The notes: generated by a model from the sequence alone, not told the origin. A DNA stretch of 64,000 nucleotides from Epiperipatus broadwayi (GCA_028023455.1 JAQFVV010012405.1:10844423-10908422), one strand, 5' to 3'; positions 12,231-24,954 are shown, counted from the stretch's first letter. Translations and numbers: made by a program.

Positions 12231-13160
12231 ATACTATTTTTTATATCAAAACTTTATTCTTACAGTTTCAACTGTTTTGCAGTCATCATCAGAGCTACAT
12301 TATCCAAATATATAATTATACAATTAATACATTTTATACACATATTTATATACATAATTAAATACACAAATAATACATACATTTTAACCTGACCATTATA
12401 AATAATAATTTTCCATATTATTACTTTACTCTTAAATAATTTTATCTATATTTATTTTATGTTATTTTATTTTTAAATTATTTTAAAAACTATTTATTAT
12501 AATTTTTTAATTTAAAAAAAAAACTTTAACTTTTTATTCTACTATTAAGTACATATTATTTTATTATTATCTTTTTACTTATATTTTTAATCAACTTCTA
12601 ACCTTTTCTTGTTTTTTATTATGTTTTATAATTAAGTATTAACTTGTTCAACATTACAAATTACCTTTTTTTATTCACAAATTACTCACCTGTTTATAAT
12701 CCTATTTCTAAAAACAAATTGGCAAAATTTTTAAAATTTTTATACTTACTTTAATACCTCCTTCTATCATTATTTTTTTCAACTTTATTCTTTTTAACTT
12801 TTTTCTTTTCAAACTATTATTAATAATAATTGTTTATAAATTCTTATTTTTATCCCAAAATCCCTATTAAGATTTTGTTTTATATTTTTAATCAATATTG
12901 CCTTTTTAATTTTTCTATCTCTTCTATTATTTGAATGATTAATCATTTTATACTATCTTTTTTAAACTTATGACTGTTTCTAATGAATGCAAATAAAGAG
13001 GTGATCTCTTTTAATATTTATGTTGAATTAATCTTGTATAAATTGATTTTTTTGTTTCACCTACATAATTAGTTCCTATATTTTTACTTTTACATGACTT
13101 ACATTCTGTTTTATATACTCTATTTATGCATTTTTCTATTTTTCTCACATATTTATTAAA
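12231..13160 (-). mobile_element. Penelope-like element fragment with GIY-YIG remnant
   Basis: On the minus strand about 12900-13140 encodes CINRVYKTECKSCKSKNIG, then NYVGETKKSIYTRLIQHKY, then (after a frameshift) AFIRNSHKFKKD and EKLKRQ. This is the order seen in the GIY-YIG endonuclease of PLEs: a Cys pair, the YVGET block, the R..R...H block and the later SHKF block. Stops and a frameshift interrupt it. Downstream on the same strand is an AT-rich 3' region ending near a CTGATGA...GAAAC motif (12265-12292). It is close to an RT fragment of opposite orientation at 13199-13282. Confidence 0.65.
12265..12292 (-). ncRNA. Candidate hammerhead-ribozyme core in PLE 3' region
   Basis: The minus strand reads CTGATGA, then TGACTG CAAAA CAGTT, then GAAAC. 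The first block equals the conserved CUGAUGA of hammerhead ribozymes and the last equals GAAAC. The segment between forms a short stem (ACTG/CAGT with wobble extension), as stem II should. PLEs are known to carry hammerheads near their ends. Stem I and a clear stem III with a cleavage site are not visible, so it may be a decayed motif or chance. Confidence 0.35.
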
Positions 13161-13198
13161 AGAGTCAAAAACAAATAGATATATATCTGGAAAAAATT

Positions 13199-13282
13199 AA
13201 TAAGTTAGATAAAAATATAAAATTTACAATAGAAAAGGAAAATGATAATAAGTTATCATATTTAATTAAAGAAATCATATAA
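13199..13282 (+). pseudogene. Penelope-like RT fragment
   Basis: A short open stretch reads NIKFTIEKENDNKLSYLIKE. It resembles the PLE reverse-transcriptase block 'I-F-T-x-E-x-E-x-(N)-x-K-L-(P)-F-L-D'. It ends at a stop 22 bp before the GATA array. It points opposite to the GIY-YIG remnant at 12.9-13.1 kb, so the two pieces are not one simple insertion. Confidence 0.5.
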
Positions 13283-13303
13283 GAATGGTAAATGCAGAAT
13301 ATA

Positions 13304-13640
<337 letters not shown>

Positions 13641-13974
13641 TAATGTGATGAAAAGTATGTCATATTAATTTTTCTTAGATAGTATATCTTTTTCATTTTA
13701 TTACTATCAATTATTTTTTATCACAATTAAAATAAAGAAAACAGTGTATAACTTAATTTTTGTTGATATTATAATGCACCTATGTAATTCATAAAATATA
13801 TTTTTAAAAAAGCATATTCATATATTTTATGTTGTTGCATATATTATTTTAAAATTTGATCCAGTTTTTATTAGAAATATCTTTCTGTAAATTTGATTTA
13901 TTGTAAGATTAAATAATAAAAAAGTATTTACAAAGAAATAATTGTTTGTATTGTTCTGCAGAAATGAATTTTCT

Positions 13975-15060
13975 TTTATCTGAAAGTTAGTCAAGGTAGT
14001 TGTTGGCAGCCAAAAATAAAGGGTGCTAAGAATCTATGATTTCAAACTGATGTTCCTCTTCAACAACAACTTTATATAGGCATTTACAATTGCAGATCAC
14101 ATTAAAGTGAAAGAATATTGTATAAACAAGAAAAATAAATAATATTAAACAGGATTTTGTTAGAATTTATGAAGTTAGGAAAAAATATGAAAAGGCAATT
14201 GATTTAAAAAGTGGACTTGTACTATACTATAAAGAAAAAATATTAGACACACAAGTGGAATGTGATTTATCATAAATAAAAAATGGAAGAACAATATTTT
14301 GGATATTAATAGCATGTATCAGACAGATTATCAAATAAAATGTTTTCACAATAATGGACGATATCAAATGTAGATAATTCAGGTTTATGTCCTACCAACT
14401 TCTTGTAGTGATGAAAAAAGAGAAAATATTTATATAGATACATAAATCGATTTTAACCAAACCAAGCAACATTCCCAAATTGACTTGGGAAATGTTAATG
14501 ACAAAATTGGTAAGTGATTGAAAGACTAAAAGGATTGTGAGTAAATTTTGTTATAGTAATATAAATGAGAGAGATCAGATTTGGAGAGATTGCTAAAAAA
14601 GGATACATACTATAAATTATTTCTTTGAGAAATATGCTAAATGAACATGGACTGGAAGCATCAAAATGAAAATACAGTAGAATTGGATTATACTTTGATT
14701 AACAGAAAATATATATTTCAAGATTGTAATGTTCTTAATACATTAAGTTATAAGGGATTAATGAGATGTAAAATATCATATTAATGCAAAACTAGAAAGA
14801 ACAGTTATTAAGAACGATATTTACAGTTGATACTTTCTAAGCTTTAGAAATATTCCAATAAATTCAAATTTAACCATACAAATCATTTTTAATAGAGGAG
14901 ATTTTAAAGTTGATTAAATCAGTAATAAGATAACTGATGCCGTATTAAGAGCTATGAGAAAAGTAATTGGTGCAAGAATAAGCAATTTTTCAGTTAATAG
15001 TGGTGTGCTACATAATTTAGGAAATAGTAGAGTGGCAATCTCTGGAGCTCAAAATCCATA
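13975..15060 (+). mobile_element. RTE-like LINE, 5' part (endonuclease), decayed
   Basis: The left edge GTTGGCAGCC...GTGCTAAGAATCT (14001-14034) matches the 5' edge of the minus-strand copy near 28080-28120. About 14380-14830 holds remains of the RTE endonuclease: VYVPTSC-like sequence near 14390, a decayed GDFN block near 14490, TWTGSIKM...NWI near 14650, and INRKYIFQDCNVL-like sequence near 14700. Stops are frequent. The element ends near 15060, about 80 bp before a compound triplet array. Its RT part is absent. Confidence 0.65.
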
Positions 15061-15140
15061 GAATGTGGGCATTTAATTCTGTTACCTCCAATGCCAAACT
15101 TTTTATAGACAAAAGCTATATGCCAATTTCATTCAATTCT

Positions 15141-15310
<170 letters not shown>

Positions 15311-15758
15311 TAAAAAAGCTACTTTATTCACTCAAATAAAATTTTATATCGAAATTACATTTGGTAAGTTCTTTTTTTTTTTTACATTGCAGTGTTTTAG
15401 TTTTTGCTACATAGTTTCATATAAGAACATACATGCATCAAAGAAATCAGTTTCGATACTAAAATATATTACATTGATTATACTTATGTTTACATTTTCA
15501 TTTACATATTGATCAAATACTTTCAATAATAAAAGGTTAATACATTGAGCTACGTTTTGAGAATATTTCTTTGTTTGTGGGTTCAAATCTTAGTTCGGAT
15601 TTTGTTTTGATAATTTTATGATTTTGATATTTTTCTGATCCAATCGATTTATTGTTTTCTGATTTAAATTTATATGATTTATATAGATGTCTATTCGAGG
15701 ATTATTTATAGATTTAGTCTACATATTGTTCATTCATTTTGTCTACTTAGTGTCTGTA

Positions 15759-15760
15759 AA

Positions 15761-15834
<74 letters not shown>
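15759..15834. repeat. (TTA)n microsatellite
   Basis: About 25 perfect TTA units. The poly-tyrosine frame at 15674-15889 is an artefact of the array. Confidence 0.97.
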
Positions 15835-15837
<3 letters not shown>

Positions 15838-15889
15838 TCTCTGTGCTTATTTCAATTTCTTAGCGCAGTATCTACAAAGAATAATTTAA

Positions 15890-16820
15890 TGAATATATGC
15901 AAACGTTAAACGATAATGTATAGTGCATAGTTGTCTGTGATTAAAAAGGCCTATAAATGTATCAGAAATAAGTGTCAATGAGTAATAAAGATTAAAAAAA
16001 TAAAGAATGAGACATTTATTAAAAATGGCTTTTATCACTAAGAATATTGTATAACAAAAATGTATAAATAATTAAGAATAACGAATAAATTTACTACCCC
16101 TTGTAAAAAAAAAAAAACTTTAATATTTCTGTAATTTTTGCTATTTTTTTTATTTATTTAAAAATAACAACTAAATAATGAAGTAGGTTGTTTATGGAAT
16201 CCTCAAAAGAAATCAATTCATACCAATATTCCACAGGAAAAAAAAAATGAGTTTTTAATTTGTTTATTGTTTTCGAATTTTATTTTAATGGATAATATGT
16301 ATTTAATTTATATCAACCACCTTATATTGTACTCCTATTTTATTTTGATTTCTTGTTGTTGTTCATGCAATGACTTTGATATTGTGAAATATTTTTACGT
16401 TGTTTGTTATTCATTGTTATTATGTTATAATTATTATAATTGTTTTTTTTTTTAAATACTGCTTTAAAGATAATAAATAATTATAATAATAATAATAGTG
16501 CTAATAAAACATTAATCAAAGTAATTAGAAAAAAATAGAATGTAACGTTGTTGAAAAAACATATATATATATCTGTGTGTACATTTACATGTGCGTAATA
16601 CATTTTAAAGTTAAAAGAGTTCAAGTGATAAGTATAATATCCTCCACTAGCATTGATTTCACATCTATAAATTACACGCATACATTATTATAGAAAACTT
16701 CTTTATTGATGTCTTGAATAACTTGTCCTTTAATTTGTTACTGAATACGAGTATACCCTTAATAATAACCGGCTTATATTTCTCTTCTTTGTTTTGTAGT
16801 AAAACTGAAGCAAACACATG
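15890..16820. other. AT-rich DNA, no feature seen
   Basis: Low-complexity AT-rich sequence. The short frames at 16267-16455 and 16481-16681 show no recognisable protein features. Confidence 0.45.
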
Positions 16821-16827
16821 GTAATAT

Positions 16828-17250
16828 CACACGTTCATTTTTACCCTTAAATTTCCTCGAAGAAAAAGTATGAAAAAATCCAATATTGCTCCTAGCTATT
16901 TTGCTGAACCAAGATTCCTCGCAATTCGGTTCTTGGAACAATGAGAAGAAAATAATGGAAGCATCGGCGGATACTTTTGCACCTGTTCTGATAAAACTAT
17001 TGAAAATAAAGATGATCGTGATCGGAAAAATTCAAGATTAAATAATTAGACTATTCGGATTTATAAATTACATCTGGAAAATGATTGTGTACAATAGCTG
17101 CGTGATATGCTTGCCTATATGAAGTTCTGCACAGTGTTTATTGATACAATTACTATCGAATTAGACATACCACCTGATCCAGATAGTAGCACAATTACAC
17201 ATTTATTGTTCAATAAAACATAAGATACATTATCGGGAGATGATTTTTAA
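16828..17250 (+). pseudogene. Possible decayed coding sequence, unrecognised
   Basis: This stretch is less AT-biased than its surroundings. One frame from 16828 has only five stops in about 141 codons, at 16942 (TGA), 17047 (TAG), 17095 (TAG), 17221 (TAA) and 17248 (TAA). At this base composition well over ten would be expected. The runs between have mixed composition (for example SNIAPSYFAEPRFLAIRFLE and LRDMLAYMKFCTVFIDTI, then ELDIPPDPDSSTITHLLF). Four of the stops follow Gln- or Asn-rich context and could come from C-to-T changes in CAG, CAA or CGA codons. I do not recognise the protein. It may be an old exon, a processed pseudogene or chance. Confidence 0.3.
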
Positions 17251-17259
17251 AAGTTAAGT

Positions 17260-19090
17260 GTTACAATAAAATTAAAAAAATAATAAAAAGTCTTTAAAAA
17301 GCAAAAACACTACTACTTTATTGATATTTTGATTTTTTTTTTTTAATTTTATAGGTAAATGTGTAGCGTCTCACATATAAACTTTATTGTTGATATATAC
17401 CTCTTCGAAAAGAGCGTAGTATGTTCAACTGATATGCCATGACTTAAGTTTTAGATAAAAAAAATAGAAACATTTTCTATAATAGAAGCAGGCTTATAAT
17501 TATTTTAAGATAAGTGGCCAATGGCCAACTCAGCTAACTAATTATTGGTCAGTAAATAGGTATTTAACTTTTTTTTTTGTTAAAGAGTAAAATAAGAAAG
17601 TAAAAATTTTAATTCTCATAGCCATCAATTGGTAGTCTCATAAGTAAACTCTTTTCCTTCATTGTTTTTTTTTGTTTCTGAGAACTATTAAAAAGGCCTT
17701 TATTTATACGCGTATTGTATTATTTATATGTACACGTGCACATACATATATATATACATCCAAATAATAAGCGTCATAATGTCTAAATTTGCCTTAGGAT
17801 TTATTTACATATTTTTTATTCCGCGACGGTATCAACTAATGTAAAATAAGTAGTGTGTTTTATATTAAATTCTTTGATTTATGTGTGTATATGAGAATGT
17901 ATAATAGATCTCAAAGGATTATATATGTAATAAGTAACTGTAGCTATGTAGAACAAAATAAATCAAACAGCTCTCTATACTGCTTTTATATGAAATGAGT
18001 ATGGTATTTATTATCTAAATAACCATATGTGGAATAGCAATTAGTAATTCACACTGCAAATTTATTTTAATAACTAAAGAAGCTCTGGCGAATAGACGTA
18101 AGAATTTTTTTTTTCAAAAGATAAACAGCTCTTTTTCTCAAAATCCATTGTTACAACTGTCTACCACTATATGTAAAAGTTATTATCCCTATCTCATATA
18201 CGAATAGTGAGAAAAGAAATGCAGATTTCATTCTGCGCTACAACGTTAAATATTATATGCTCATATATAAATTATTAAAGAGATAAACGTTTACTTCCAA
18301 ACATTGAAACATCTTTAATTCATTTTCTAGATGCGTATGTGTTTGTTTAGACCAGACAATGACTTCATTAAATTTGAAATCTAGATCAGCAGAGTTATCT
18401 ATATAGTCTCCATCAAATCAGCTTGCAAACAAGTTTACAACGATAGAATTAATAGCAACTTATTTTAGTAATTTGTAAACCAGCGGTAAACTATCCTATT
18501 AATAAAGTTAAAGTAAACTGCTCTAAATAATAAGCAGTGTCATGGTCTATATTGTTTATTTACGAGTTTCCTAAAATGAACCAAACCTTGTCCCTCCAAA
18601 TTTTATAGTAACCTAATTTGAGTGAGGCTGCTTGAAAATGTTTGCTTATTGCGATTTAATGTATTCTGGAATTTAGTACCAAAGTCTAAATATTTAAATA
18701 AAAGGCTGAATAATGATTCATTTTCATTCATTTTATTTGTTAAGTGTATAGTTTTAATTTTGGTGAACATTGCATTAAATTATACTAGCATTTAAAAGTT
18801 AAGTTTTATTCATCAATTATATTATATATTATTTGAAGCTGTTAATTTAACCTTAGATAAATACTCAAATGCACTCTGCCAAGCACGCCTATATATTTTC
18901 AATTATTTGGGGTTTTTATCAGCAGCATCCTGTATTTATAATATTGTAATTTAAATTGGTTTAAGTAATTAATGTTTTTTTTTCTATATTTTTATTTAAC
19001 TTTATGAAAACTCCTGTAGAAAATGTAAAAGATTTGCGTTCATTCTGATAAATAAATACAAAGCAAATATCAATTATTGCAGTTACCCAG
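17260..19090. other. AT-rich DNA, no feature seen
   Basis: No supported gene, RNA or repeat. Short stretches such as 18300-18620 have somewhat mixed composition but no long open frame. Confidence 0.45.
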
Positions 19091-19094
19091 GCTA

Positions 19095-19460
19095 TAATTA
19101 AAATAATTTTTAACAAAAGAGATAAGTTAGAAAAAAGTTAATGTGGATTTAAAATTTGTGAAGGAAATATTGTTGGACATGTTTTATTCTGATAACATCA
19201 CCATTTAACTGTAAAAAAATAAAGAATATGGAAATGTAAAAATGAGATTATATCTAATTATAAAGATAAATTTTGATAATATCATTCATTCAGTTAAATT
19301 GCAAGAATATAGAATTCAATAATTGCTTTTGAATTCTTTAGTCTTTAGATAGTAGACAATAATGTAATCAAAAATATTAGCATAAACTGATTCTCGATAA
19401 TGTCGAAATAAAAATCTTAATAAGAAACTTTAGTAATATAACACTATCTTAAACATCAAA
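19095..19460 (+). pseudogene. Possible RT fragment
   Basis: A frame near 19115 reads FNKRDKLEKS, stop, CGFKICEGNIVGHVLF. This resembles the 'ESQCGFRxGRGTxDxxF' block of LINE reverse transcriptases, with the Gln codon changed to TAA. A following stretch MRLYLIIKINFDNIIHS could correspond to the FxDxxKAFD block, but its catalytic Asp context is weak. It lies 5' of the RTE-like 3' segment at 19.75 kb on the same strand and could belong to the same insertion. Confidence 0.35.
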
Positions 19461-19602
19461 TAAGAATCCATTCAAATTATGCTCATTTCTGTAACATTTT
19501 ATGGATGAAAATAATAAAACATTCCTTTCCACAGTCAATACAATGCAATATAATATTTTAATTAAATTTCATAGTCAATTATATTAATACTATAAGTACT
19601 AA

Positions 19603-19700
19603 TATTTGTAATAGTAGTAGTAGTAATAGTAGTAATAATAGTAGTAGTAATAGTAGTAATAGTAGTAGTAATATTAGTAGTATCAATAATAATAAGAGTA
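19603..19700. repeat. (TAG/TAA)n imperfect microsatellite
   Basis: Interspersed TAG and TAA triplets. The Thr/Ile-rich minus frame at 19562-19789 is its translation. Confidence 0.9.
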
Positions 19701-19749
19701 GTTGTAATAATGATAAAAACCCAAAGCTTTGATATATATATATATATTA

Positions 19750-20108
19750 AAGATTGATTATGATGAATTAGAAGAAGTTTAGATACCAATTCCTTGGTTA
19801 ATATTATTAACAGATGAAATATTAAAAGAGGAAATTAATCATAGATTAAACTGGGGGGGGGGGTTTTTGGAAAAAATTTTAAATAAATGGGAAATGGTTG
19901 TGGAAGGAATTTTTTTAGTTGTCTCTTTGGGGGGAAAGGGGGGGGGGGGGGGGGGGAAGGGTTAGTAGATGGAATTGAAATTTTAAACTGGAAAGAGTGG
20001 AAGGAGACAATGTAAGATGGATGGATGAAAAGAAAATGGAGGGGTGATGGGAGAGGAAGCTAAAGATGGAGAAGATGGATTAAATTGGAGAGCTTCATCC
20101 TGCAGGGT

Positions 20109-20112
<4 letters not shown>
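19750..20112 (+). mobile_element. RTE-like LINE, internally deleted 3' end
   Basis: The first part encodes a decayed YLG block with EILKEEINHRL (about 19800-19850). The last part encodes IEILNWKEWKE and a WIKLESFILQG-like end (about 19970-20108). This matches the C-terminus of the copy at 48359-48568 (IEILNGIPRN...WIELGETFILHW). The sequence between the two is much shorter than in other copies and is replaced by G-rich tracts at 19853-19863 and 19929-19956. It ends in a TA array. Confidence 0.65.
19853..19956 (+). repeat. Poly-G tracts (11 G and 19 G) in AT-rich DNA
   Basis: There are uninterrupted runs of 11 G (19853-19863) and 19 G (19938-19956), the latter after GGGGGGAAA. No other run of this length exists in the window. 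They lie exactly where the RTE-like copy lacks its expected internal sequence, so they may be an assembly or sequencing artefact or a real G-tract expansion. Confidence 0.9.
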
Positions 20113-20156
<44 letters not shown>

Positions 20157-20159
20157 ACA

Positions 20160-20191
<32 letters not shown>
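20113..20191. repeat. (TA)n microsatellite, two blocks
   Basis: TA repeats at 20113-20149 and 20162-20191, directly after the RTE-like 3' end. Confidence 0.95.
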
Positions 20192-20193
<2 letters not shown>

Positions 20194-20319
20194 AAAGTGT
20201 TATGATATTTTGTTATTATGACATTGCTGAATATTTAATTCTATAATTGGTTAATAAGTTTTATTAGGCGAATATAAAAGTAATATTAGCAATAAACAAC
20301 ATTTTAAAATCATCTTGAA

Positions 20320-22545
20320 AATAATAATTCTAAAATTTGAACAGGGTTAAAAGATGACAGTATTGAGAATCAATTTGTCTGTGCTAACAGAAATGAGAGA
20401 AAACACATATTTATGAAATTTACAGAAAAATTATATATTATAAATTCTTTCTTACAGCGAAATACTAAGTGGAGATGGTCGCTGAAGAGTCCAAACGATG
20501 ATACAACAATATTGAATTATATTTTGATTAACAAAAACATATGTATTTCAAGTTTGTAATACCCATGATAGATTCAATATAGGAAATGATTATCAAATTG
20601 TAAAATATAAATGTTAATGCAATAAGAAATTATTAAAAAAAACAGTATTAACAGGCAATATACTTAATCTTCATAAACTCACCACTGAATTTGTATTAAA
20701 ATTTTCTAATTGTTTTAAAATATTAATGAACTTTGAAGATGATTCAATCTCAGTTGATATTAATAAGTAAATAATTGATACTCTACTAAGAAATTCCAAT
20801 AAAAATAACTATATAAAAAAGCAGCAATGAGTGAAGAAAAAGAAAAGAATATGAAAGGATTTTAAAGTAATCCATTGAAAAGAAAGAATGTCTTGAGTTC
20901 TATAAAATAGTAAAAAAAAAAAGTACAGATATCAGTAACTATAATTCTGACTTGGCAAGAAAACATAAGAAAAGAATAAGTTTCATTTTAGTCCTGGAAG
21001 AATCATTATTTCAGTAAAAACAAAAAGAACTATTATTAAAATAAAAATGAGATTATGAAATATAGGGGAGAGTTCTACAAAAAACATTGTATAGCAATTA
21101 AAAACAATTTATACCCTATAATTGATACATCTTCTGAATCTTCTAACATTTTAATTGAAGAAACAAGAAATTATGAAATTATTATTAATAACTTAATATA
21201 AGCAAATAAAGAAATAAAATAAAATTATTGGCAGAGTATCAAATCTTCAAATGATAAATATGTACCAGTGATTGGAAAAATTCAGTAATAATATTGATAT
21301 TTAAGAAATGTGATAAGATATTAGAATTTATAGATCTCTTAGACTTCTGTAAATTATATACAAAATGTTCACTATGATAACTACAATTCAATGTCAGCAA
21401 AACTTTGAATTCTAACCAATAAAAAGAACAAACTGGAATTAAAAATGACCTTAACATAATGAATAGCATTGAAGTATTAATAAATTCAATAGAAATGAAT
21501 TGCTATTATGCTTATAAATTATAGATTATGAAAAGTCATTTGATTTTATAAGCAATTCTACAGTATTTAAAGCATTGGATCATCAAGATATAAACTCATG
21601 TTATTGTCATATTCCTAAAAGTATTTATCAAAATGCAACAGAAGTGATTCAATTACAATGATATTAAAAGAAATTAATGTCAGTAAAGATAAATGAGAGG
21701 ATAATTTTATATGCTTAACACTTTTTTTTCTCAAATAATTTATTATAATTATGTTATTACACTTTTTAAAGCAGTTTTACAAAACACTGTAGTAGATAAA
21801 AATGGAAAACTAAAAAAATAAAAATATAACAATGTTTTTAACTTATCTAGATTTATGAAATGATATGTTGTTTTCAAATAATGCTTCAGATTTGCATATT
21901 AGAAATTATATCAAAAGAAAGTAAAAAAAAAAAAAACTAAAGGTAAATTGCTAAATAGACAGTTGAAGATTAGTAATCATGAATTTGAAGTTAAGAACTA
22001 CAAATATTTTGGTGAGATGATTAATACAAATGAAAACCTAATGGATAAAATTAATCATAAAATGAAACTTGGATAATGGAATGATTTTGGTAAGAATAAC
22101 TTTGTACTAACAAAAAATAATCGTTTGAGTTTGAAAAAGATTTTTTAATATAGGTGTCTTACTAATTCTTATTTATAAATTGGTGATTTGGACTCTTAAA
22201 AAGGAATAATACAGAGATTCCAGACCATTTAGTAAAATATAGAGTGATATATGTCGGGTTTCCCCAAAATGATTTGAAAGCAAAATACTTGGGTGAAAGA
22301 TCAGACAGATTCAATTTTCATCACTGCAAAATTAAAAGACTGAAATTAAACTAAAATGAACATATTGCTAAAAGATATGATTATAGATGGATAGATGAAT
22401 TTTTAAATTATATCTCAAAAAACTATAAAATACCATATATGAAATAGATAGAAGTAAGAAAATTTATTGGAGTGATGTGGAAAAGTGAAGCTGTGATTCA
22501 TAAACATTCGATTCATCTTGGAGAAATTATCTTGTAGTAAAGCAA
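20320..22545 (+). mobile_element. RTE-like LINE, decayed, endonuclease through C-terminus
   Basis: About 2.2 kb with recognisable blocks in order: LKDDSIENQF near 20348 and TKWRWSLKSPND with NYILINKN near 20465-20540 (endonuclease); WKNSVIILIFKKCDK near 21270 (the WKxAxxxPIFKKGD block); LDHQDI and NATEV near 21575-21640; NHEFEVKNYKYFGEMINT near 21980 (the YLG block); and YDYRWIDEFLNYISKN with FIGVMWKSEA near 22375-22480. The catalytic ADD block is not intact. Stops are dense throughout, so it is inactive. The 5' end is truncated or unrecognised. Confidence 0.75.
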
Positions 22546-23810
22546 TAATTTTTGTAATATGCAATCCAAATAATGCTTAAAATGAACCCCTATAATATCA
22601 AAAATCTGTACTCACAACTTTAACACCATTTAATAAATATCAAACTTTAACACTATTTTTATTGAACTAAAGATTATTATATCCTTTGACAGATATAATG
22701 TTTAAATCTAACTAAATATTAAAGTATTTCTTTCAACAAAACATAAACCCATGACATAATTAATCCCACTTTAGAGTGGTCTTTAGATAATTATTTTTTT
22801 AAAAAAATCATATTTTTCTTTTCCATCTTCACCATAAAATAGTTTTAGGAAGTCCTACACTTATTCACTTATTTTATATGTCCAATCCAATGGCAATGTG
22901 ATTTTACACTAGTTATGTATTATAATATCACATAAAGCAATCTAAAGAATACATTATTGTACTTATCATCGGGACATCTTATTCTTAGAATTTGATGGTG
23001 CACCTTTAAATGAAATATTTATAATACTTGTAGGTTATGTTAATAGAGGTTTACGGTATATAAAACACAAGTCGCATCATATTTTTTCAATATAATTTTT
23101 GATAAAAATTAACAGTATTTCATTAATATGAAACAATAATTACACAATCTAAACTATGAAATAACTTCACCAATAAATTATCATTATACATAATTACAGG
23201 GTTAACTAAATATAGAAATAGCAAGACTAGCTAAAGCCTGTAATTACAATAAGATTACTTATAAGCAATCTTTGTTAATGAAGCATAATAAATTAAGTAT
23301 AACGTTAATATATCGTCCATTTCATAGATCTTAAAATACTGAAGTAAAAGAACTGCTGAATGTAAAACTAAATGTTAGTTTTTATCAACGTTTATATATA
23401 AAAATAATCAAATGTTCTCAAGATAAATTCGGTGGAATTTAAAACAATCTCACATTCCAAAATTTTGACCTATATTCATATTATAATACAAAGTTAATAC
23501 TTCTCAAACCTATGACTAATCCACTTCTCATATTCTATAATATATATTTACGGTGAATTTTCAAAACGAAATGTTTATGATATACACAAACAAATGTTTA
23601 TTATATACATAAACAAACAGTTTATGATATACATGTGTTTATAATATACATGCTTATGATGTACATGTTCTCTATGTATAATTGCCGAGAATATAGAAAA
23701 TTAAACTATTTAATAACGTTATTTAACTTGATTAAGTAAAAAAAAATTGGGTAAATGCTAAAAATAAAAAGTCCACGAGCAAAAAAGTTTTAAAAATATA
23801 TAACTTATCG
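22546..23810. other. AT-rich DNA, no feature seen
   Basis: No gene. Short repeats of a TTTATGATATACA-like motif occur around 23570-23665. Confidence 0.45.
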
Positions 23811-24524
23811 CAACATTACATAAATGTAATGTTATACATCAAAGATCAGCCTTTCAAGCTACTGTGCATAGGCTTTTTACGAGTGTTAATAATAAATGAA
23901 AACTTTCACTCCCAACGATATAGTATTTAAGAAAGAATAAAATGAATCCACTTATTCTTTCCAACCCAAATGTACTGGAAGTGAAAGCGTGAGGATAGAC
24001 CACTCACTTTAAATTACTGTTTACGATGTCTGAATGAATGATGTCGACATAATTATCTAGAATTTACTAAATTTCATTCTTAAATGAAACTTAAACATAT
24101 GTAAATAAGCATTTATTTTATATAGTGCATGTTTATAAATTGTAATACATCAAAGATCAACCTTTCGAGCTACTGTGCATATGCTTCTTATGAGTGTTAA
24201 TAATAAATGAATACTTTCACTCCCAACATGAGAAATAGTATTTAAGAAAGAATAAAATGACATTTAGTAAAGTCGATATCATTCATTCAGACATTGTAAA
24301 CAGTAATTTAAAGTGAGTGGTCTATCCTCACGCTTTCACTTCCAGTACTTACGATTTGCCCATATATAAGCATTTGGGTTGGAAAGAATAAGTGGATTCA
24401 TTTTATTCTTTCTTAAATACTATATCTCGTGTTGGGAGTGAAAGTATTTATTTATTATCAATACTCATAAAAAGTGTATGCACAGTAGCTTGAAAGGCTG
24501 ATCTTTGATATAAATGTAATGTTG
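23811..24524. mobile_element. Foldback element F2 (nested inverted repeat)
   Basis: The left arm (23811-24050) begins CAACATTACA and contains CAAAGATCAGCCTTTC, CACTCCCAAC and GAATAAAATGAATCCACTTA. It returns inverted at 24272-24524. Between them a third partial copy of the arm (about 24146-24258) lies in the same direction as the left arm. It is non-coding. The element at 1405-1735 belongs to this family. The short sequence between CATTTGGG and CAGTACTT differs between arms (present at 24355-24372, absent from the left arm). Confidence 0.8.
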
Positions 24525-24558
24525 TAAAATATTAGCTGCATTTTTTATCTTTTATACG

Positions 24559-24616
24559 ACAAGTTTGAATATATATATATATATATATATAGAGAGATAT
24601 ATATTCAAACTTGTGG

Positions 24617-24663
<47 letters not shown>
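24559..24663. repeat. AT-rich hairpin and (AG)n microsatellite
   Basis: ACAAGTTTGAATATATAT (24559-24576) returns inverted at 24597-24614 around a TA run. About 20 AG units follow (24624-24663). Confidence 0.85.
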
Positions 24664-24666
<3 letters not shown>

Positions 24667-24954
24667 ATACACACACATAAAGAGACTTTAATAAATAGAT
24701 CCCTGCTTAGAAAAGGCTTCACTAATAATACTTCAAAGAAAAATAAACAAGGGAATTACAATACTATCAAAGATTTCCAATTAATAAAGAAAATAAATTT
24801 TATCAACCAATATGGATTAATTAATAGAATTTTTACTTAAAGTAAACCAGCTATCTAAAAATGAATCCTAAGCCTTTTAATAATTATATAAATATATACT
24901 GATGTACTGTCTTTGACCCAAAAATAATGTTCTAATTCTGCACAATAGTGCTTT

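Noticed and set aside
15540-15605. tRNA-like segment with GTGGGTTCAAATCTTAG (B-box-like)
   Set aside because: The B box looks plausible but no matching A box or anticodon arm could be found at the proper spacing.
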